Assembly (NCBI GenBank): GCA_020444065.1
Contig: JAHLLQ010000001.1
Coordinates: 1,178,001 to 1,242,000 of the forward strand
Source: a bacterium
GTDB taxonomy: Bacteria; Sumerlaeota; Sumerlaeia; SLMS01; JAHLLQ01
Length of the DNA stretch: 64,000 bases
Direction of reading: 5' to 3'
The notes under the pieces are model-generated. The model did not search any database. It was not told the origin of the DNA and was given only the letters and a program-made list of their open reading frames with translations. A program made the position numbers and the translations under genes. Below are positions 61,234 through 64,000 of this stretch, piece after piece; the stretch's first letter is position 1, and the number at the start of each line of letters is the position of its first letter.

Positions 61234-61803
61234 GGGTTCCACTCTTTTCCAAGAATTCCGGCCGTCGGGGCGTGGCCCTCTCCCACCGGGGTAAACGAGG
61301 ATGGCTAGCAAGACTTAAGGCCTCGTGTCAAGACCCGTGGGTGCCCGGATTGTTGGGGATATCCGGGGGGAAAGGGGTGTCTCCGGCGGATGATAAAAAC
61401 TTTATCGACGTGCTATAAAAGCCGGTAAAACCTTTTCCCAACAGGGTGCTTTTCTGATGCATTCCGGCACCGGATGGGCACTTTTCTGCCACTGCGATGC
61501 CCCTTTTGGGGTCAGAGTGGCGACTTCGGACCTCACGAAAACATGGCGATTGAGACATGCAAGGCACGATAAAGGGCTTCAATCGGCCAAATCCGGCCGG
61601 TGTTTCTGTCCTAAGTCGAATTTGCCTGTACCGGGCCGGGCGTTTGCTACTTCCTGGGCACGAATCCGGGACAAAACGTCGCCGGCACCTTCGATGCCCA
61701 GCTCCGAAACATCCGGATCGAAGGACCGTGTCAGAGAGAAACGTAACGGGAGGTGCGGCCCTCGGGCCCGCCTCGGCAAGTCCAAGGAGATAATCGAAAG
61801 ATC
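61234..61803. other. divergent gap between the PLP enzyme and DUF4912 genes
   Basis: This 570-base spacer has no credible gene. An A+T-rich patch at 61385-61440 (ATAAAAACTTTATC, CTATAAAAG) is the likeliest promoter zone for one or both genes. The two genes start at 61233 (-) and 61804 (+). The remaining sequence shows only weak symmetry (CGGCC/GGCCG near 61584). Confidence 0.35.
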
Positions 61804-63111
61804 ATGGCTAAGAAAAACACTTCGAAGACGAGCAAGGCAAAGGCCGACGAGACCAAGGCCAAGGTGACGGCGTCGGAGAAGGAAACCAAGAAGCCGACCG
61901 CCAAGAAGACAGCAGCAAAGAAGACAGCGGCGAAGAAGGCCGCCCCGGCCAAGAAGGCGGCGGCGAAGCCGACTGCCAAGAAGGCTGCGGCCAAGAAAGC
62001 TACCAAGAAGGCGGCTGCGAAGAAGGCCACCGTGAAGAAGACCGCGAAGGCGCCGACCGCCGCGCCGGCCCGCAAGGCTGCTCCGGTGAAGAAGGCTGCT
62101 GCCAAGAAAGCCTCCGCGGCGTCCCCGGTCGCCCCGAAGCTCGATGGCGGCTCCATCCTGCCGACACCCAAGCGCAACGCCGTTGCTCCTCCCGTCACCG
62201 GCAGCAGTTGGTATCTGCAGCAGCGCGACGATGCCCGCCGCGCCAGCCTTCAGATCGAGCAGACCGGCCCCGCCGACTACGAAGTCGAACTTCCCTTCGA
62301 GTACGGCGAGACCAAGATTTCCGTCCTGGTTCGCGATCCGGAATGGATCTATGTGTTCTGGGAAATCTCGAATGCGACCCGCGCCGAACTGGGTCTGCAG
62401 CGCGGCCGCCACAATCGGCCACTGCTGCTCCGTCTGTACGATGTAACCGGCGTCGACTTCTCCGGCAACAACGCCGTGTCGACGCTCGATGTGCCCGTGA
62501 ATGACTACACGTCGTCTTGGTACGTGCGCGTGCCGCGCGCCGGCCGTCGCCTGGTCGTCGACCTCGGCACAATCACCGAGGAAGGCACGTTCCAGACGAT
62601 CACGCGCTCGCAGGGCGTGGACATTCCAGAACCGCGCATCTCGGAGGAAGAAGATTCCGTTTGGGCGCCGCAGAGTGGCGACGTCTACCGCCAGATTCTG
62701 AAGCTGTCCGGCGGCACCGAAATCACCACGCACATGGGCAGCGAAGAGTTCGTCCACGTGCTGCAGAAGAAGCTGATGGAAAACGTCGGCGATTCGAGCT
62801 TCAGCGGCCAGCTTGCTGCCATGGGCATCGGGTCGAGCGAGAACTACTCCGAAGGCGTCGTCCACCGCGTTGGCCAGCGTGGCCGCGACTTCTGGCTGGA
62901 AGTCGGCGTGGACGTCATCGTCTACGGCGCAACCGAGCCGGATGCGAAGGTCAAGCTGATGGGCCGCCCGATTCAGTTGAGCAGCGACGGAACGTTCCGC
63001 ATCCGGATGGCGCTGCCCGATGGCACGATTGAATTCCCGGTCGAAGCCACCAGCGCCGACGAGATCGAAACGCGCAACGTCTGCCCGATCGTAAACCGCA
63101 AGACCGTCTAA
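61804..63111 (+). CDS. histone H1-like Lys/Ala-rich protein fused to DUF4912
   Basis: A 435-residue protein. Residues ~1-115 are Lys/Ala/Thr/Pro-rich with many A-A-K-K and K-K-A repeats, like eukaryotic histone H1 tails and bacterial Hc1-type proteins; it should bind DNA or RNA. From ~120 onward is a DUF4912 region, seen by S-W-Y-L-Q-Q-R-D-D-A-R, V-L-V-R-D-P-E-W-I-Y-V-F-W-E-I and a long beta-rich end. DUF4912 is often fused to such tails in several phyla. ATG 61804 is favoured by AAGGAG at 14 bases. A nucleoid or nucleic-acid role is inferred. Confidence 0.86.
   Translation: MAKKNTSKTSKAKADETKAKVTASEKETKKPTAKKTAAKKTAAKKAAPAKKAAAKPTAKKAAAKKATKKAAAKKATVKKTAKAPTAAPARKAAPVKKAAAKKASAASPVAPKLDGGSILPTPKRNAVAPPVTGSSWYLQQRDDARRASLQIEQTGPADYEVELPFEYGETKISVLVRDPEWIYVFWEISNATRAELGLQRGRHNRPLLLRLYDVTGVDFSGNNAVSTLDVPVNDYTSSWYVRVPRAGRRLVVDLGTITEEGTFQTITRSQGVDIPEPRISEEEDSVWAPQSGDVYRQILKLSGGTEITTHMGSEEFVHVLQKKLMENVGDSSFSGQLAAMGIGSSENYSEGVVHRVGQRGRDFWLEVGVDVIVYGATEPDAKVKLMGRPIQLSSDGTFRIRMALPDGTIEFPVEATSADEIETRNVCPIVNRKTV
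61890..62130 (+). repeat. AAG/GCG-rich codon repeat encoding the H1-like tail
   Basis: This tract of repeated AAG, GCC, GCG and ACC codons encodes K-K-A/K-K-T units. It is a likely hotspot of in-frame length variation, since repeats such as GCCAAGAAG recur. Confidence 0.75.
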
Positions 63112-63142
63112 AGACTATCCCCGAACCAAATCCTCATTGCGG

Positions 63143-63170
63143 CACTGGCCTCCGGCAACGGAGGCCAGTG
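63143..63170 (+). terminator. hairpin after the DUF4912 gene
   Basis: A perfect 12-base stem CACTGGCCTCCG/CGGAGGCCAGTG with a 4-base loop. The following TCGTTAAG is only weakly T-rich, but stem strength favours a terminator. Confidence 0.65.
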
Positions 63171-63204
63171 TCGTTAAGCGGAACTCCCGCGGGAAGGAAT
63201 CGGC

Positions 63205-63681
63205 ATGAGAACACTCTGGCGTTTGATCCTCGGTTGCCTGGTCGGTTGCCTGATCGGCGTATTCTTCATCGGCACAACCAGCGTCTTTGCGCACGCGGAG
63301 GAAATCGGTTCTTCCATGGCGGGAACCATAGCGGGCCAGATGCTTGGTATTCTCGATTGGGTCGTTCTGATTTCGGCGATTGTACTGATTGTACTGGAAA
63401 TCCTGATTCGTCGGGGGAAGCCGTGGCCCCGGGCGGCGAAGTTGATTTTCGCCTTCCTGGTTGTGGCCCTGATTCTGACGATTGTCGAGATGGCCTTGAT
63501 CACGCCGGCCATTCATAATCTTCGGAGTGAATTGGCTGCCCAGTTCGGCTCCGTTTCCGCTGCGCCGGATGCAGAACGCGGCCGGTTCGGAGCTCTCCAC
63601 GCCATCTCCATGCTGCGTGGACTGGGAGTTCTCGCCACGGCAATGGCGGCCTTTGTGATTGAATCGTTGAAGAGCAGATGA
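63205..63681 (+). CDS. four-helix membrane protein, DUF4149-like
   Basis: A 158-residue protein with four hydrophobic helices (~5-25, ~45-65, ~78-102, ~130-152) and a C-terminal R-F-G-A-L-H-A-I-S-M-L-R segment that fits DUF4149 (TMEM205-like) proteins. These are widespread but uncharacterised. The ATG follows GGAAGGA. A bidirectional hairpin follows at 63758. Confidence 0.7.
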   Translation: MRTLWRLILGCLVGCLIGVFFIGTTSVFAHAEEIGSSMAGTIAGQMLGILDWVVLISAIVLIVLEILIRRGKPWPRAAKLIFAFLVVALILTIVEMALITPAIHNLRSELAAQFGSVSAAPDAERGRFGALHAISMLRGLGVLATAMAAFVIESLKSR

Positions 63682-63757
63682 CGTAAGACTGATCGCGAGG
63701 TGACTTGAGCTTCCGTGCTCAAGCCCCAGAGGCACATGCCCACCTGGTGTGAGTTGA

Positions 63758-63792
63758 AACGGCGCGCCCCAATCAGAGGCGCGCCGTTCTTT
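63758..63792. terminator. bidirectional terminator hairpin
   Basis: An 11-base stem (AACGGCGCGCC against its complement) with a 9-base loop is followed by TCTTTGAATTG on the plus strand and lies between converging genes. Confidence 0.78.
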
Positions 63793-63815
63793 GAATTGCC
63801 AGAGAGCGAAGAGAA

Positions 63816-64000
63816 CTACACCGTATGCGCGGTGATCTCGCCTTCGTGGAGTTCCTCTTCAATCGCCTTGCGGCCGGCGGCGGGTTCGACATCTTCGCAT
63901 TCGGGCCAACGGCCTGTGTTCAGATAGACCCAGAACCGCCGCATGTCGTTCAGGATAAACAGCAAACACGGAATCACGCCGAGCGTCAGGAACGTGGCGA
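63816..64000 (-). CDS. C-terminal end of an RND efflux permease (AcrB/MexB-like)
   Basis: The last 61 residues of a minus-strand gene that runs off the right edge. The fragment begins A-T-F-L-T-L-G-V-I-P and contains L-L-F-I-L-N-D-M-R-R, which matches the last membrane helix and tail of HAE-1/RND permeases (T-L-F-V-I-P-x-L-Y). A Glu-rich cytoplasmic tail follows to the stop at 63816. The family fit is good, but only this end is visible. Confidence 0.72.
   Translation of the reverse strand, partial: ATFLTLGVIPCLLFILNDMRRFWVYLNTGRWPECEDVEPAAGRKAIEEELHEGEITAHTV

Noticed and set aside
59590-61308. Long plus-strand open frame of 572 codons opposite the PLP enzyme
   Set aside because: It is antisense to a gene with clear PLP motifs and has no family motif; GC-rich DNA commonly leaves the complementary frame open.
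61579-62865. Minus-strand open frame of 428 codons
   Set aside because: Antisense to the Lys/Ala-rich gene; its Leu/Arg/Gly composition mirrors the AAG/GCC codons.
1-64000. CRISPR arrays, insertion sequences, tRNA and rRNA genes
   Set aside because: No regular spaced repeats, transposase motifs, terminal inverted repeats, T-arm (GGTTCGA) or rRNA segments were found by eye.

Overview
The window is GC-rich, densely packed bacterial chromosome with few mobile features: no tRNA, rRNA, insertion sequence, phage gene or CRISPR array was seen. The cell is Gram-negative in build (HtrA/DegP protease, RND pump fragment, lipoproteins, periplasmic adaptor). The gene set is a complete Bat (von Willebrand A / TPR) operon, futalosine-route menaquinone synthesis (MqnD), bacillithiol-type thiol synthesis (BshC), large Ser/Thr kinases fused to TPR or haem domains, and a histone-H1-like DUF4912 protein. 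This mix suggests a little-cultured lineage at the edge of the FCB/PVC groups (Sumerlaeota- or Hydrogenedentota-like). That placement is an inference, not something the sequence proves.

Layout. 1-3042 (-): a three-gene operon of an extended SDR, an SCP2-adenylating enzyme and a class III aminotransferase that runs off the left edge. 3249-4539 (+): mqnD and a cupin. 4546-10344 (-): a 1451-residue TPR/Ser-Thr kinase and a dicarboxylate/amino-acid symporter, divergent from an NtrC-type regulator (10667-12127). 12124-14245: a Pmp3-like peptide and DegP. 14340-22989 (+): moxR, DUF58, a BatD-like membrane protein, batA, batB, batC, batD and batE, mostly with stop/start overlaps. 23191-25090: an FAD monooxygenase and a DUF2064 transferase. 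Then come ald (-), galE with a membrane protein, Zn-ribbon protein and lipoprotein (+), and a PAS-rdgB-marC operon (-).

31209-34055 (-): two tandem paralogous secreted proteins whose 3' halves are almost identical, and a DegT-type aminotransferase. 34224-37020 (+): a DUF4340-like protein overlapping bshC. 37028-40344 (-): the most unusual locus. It encodes a Ser/Thr kinase fused to a membrane domain with two His-x13-His pairs typical of dihaem cytochrome b, followed by a membrane-anchored five-haem cytochrome c with a C-terminal thioredoxin-like domain. 40931-49159 (+): a methyltransferase, a 1453-residue epimerase/glycosyltransferase fusion, an efflux-type adaptor lipoprotein, grpE and a secreted protein.

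49204-64000: a small acidic protein, an orphan ABC ATPase, a site-2 protease, trpS with a predicted Fe-S cluster motif, aspA-like lyase with a 49-residue membrane microprotein, a ferritin-like protein, a ClC channel with CBS and TrkA-C domains, three tandem related two-helix membrane proteins, a polyprenol-phosphate-type glycosyltransferase, a GC-rich hairpin cluster, a TrpB-fold PLP enzyme, an H1-like DUF4912 protein, a DUF4149-like membrane protein and the 3' end of an RND permease gene.

How the genes fit together: the strongest themes are envelope integrity and redox or oxygen response (Bat, DegP, BshC, menaquinone, haem kinase) and surface polysaccharide synthesis (galE, DegT aminotransferase, epimerase-GT fusion, GT2).
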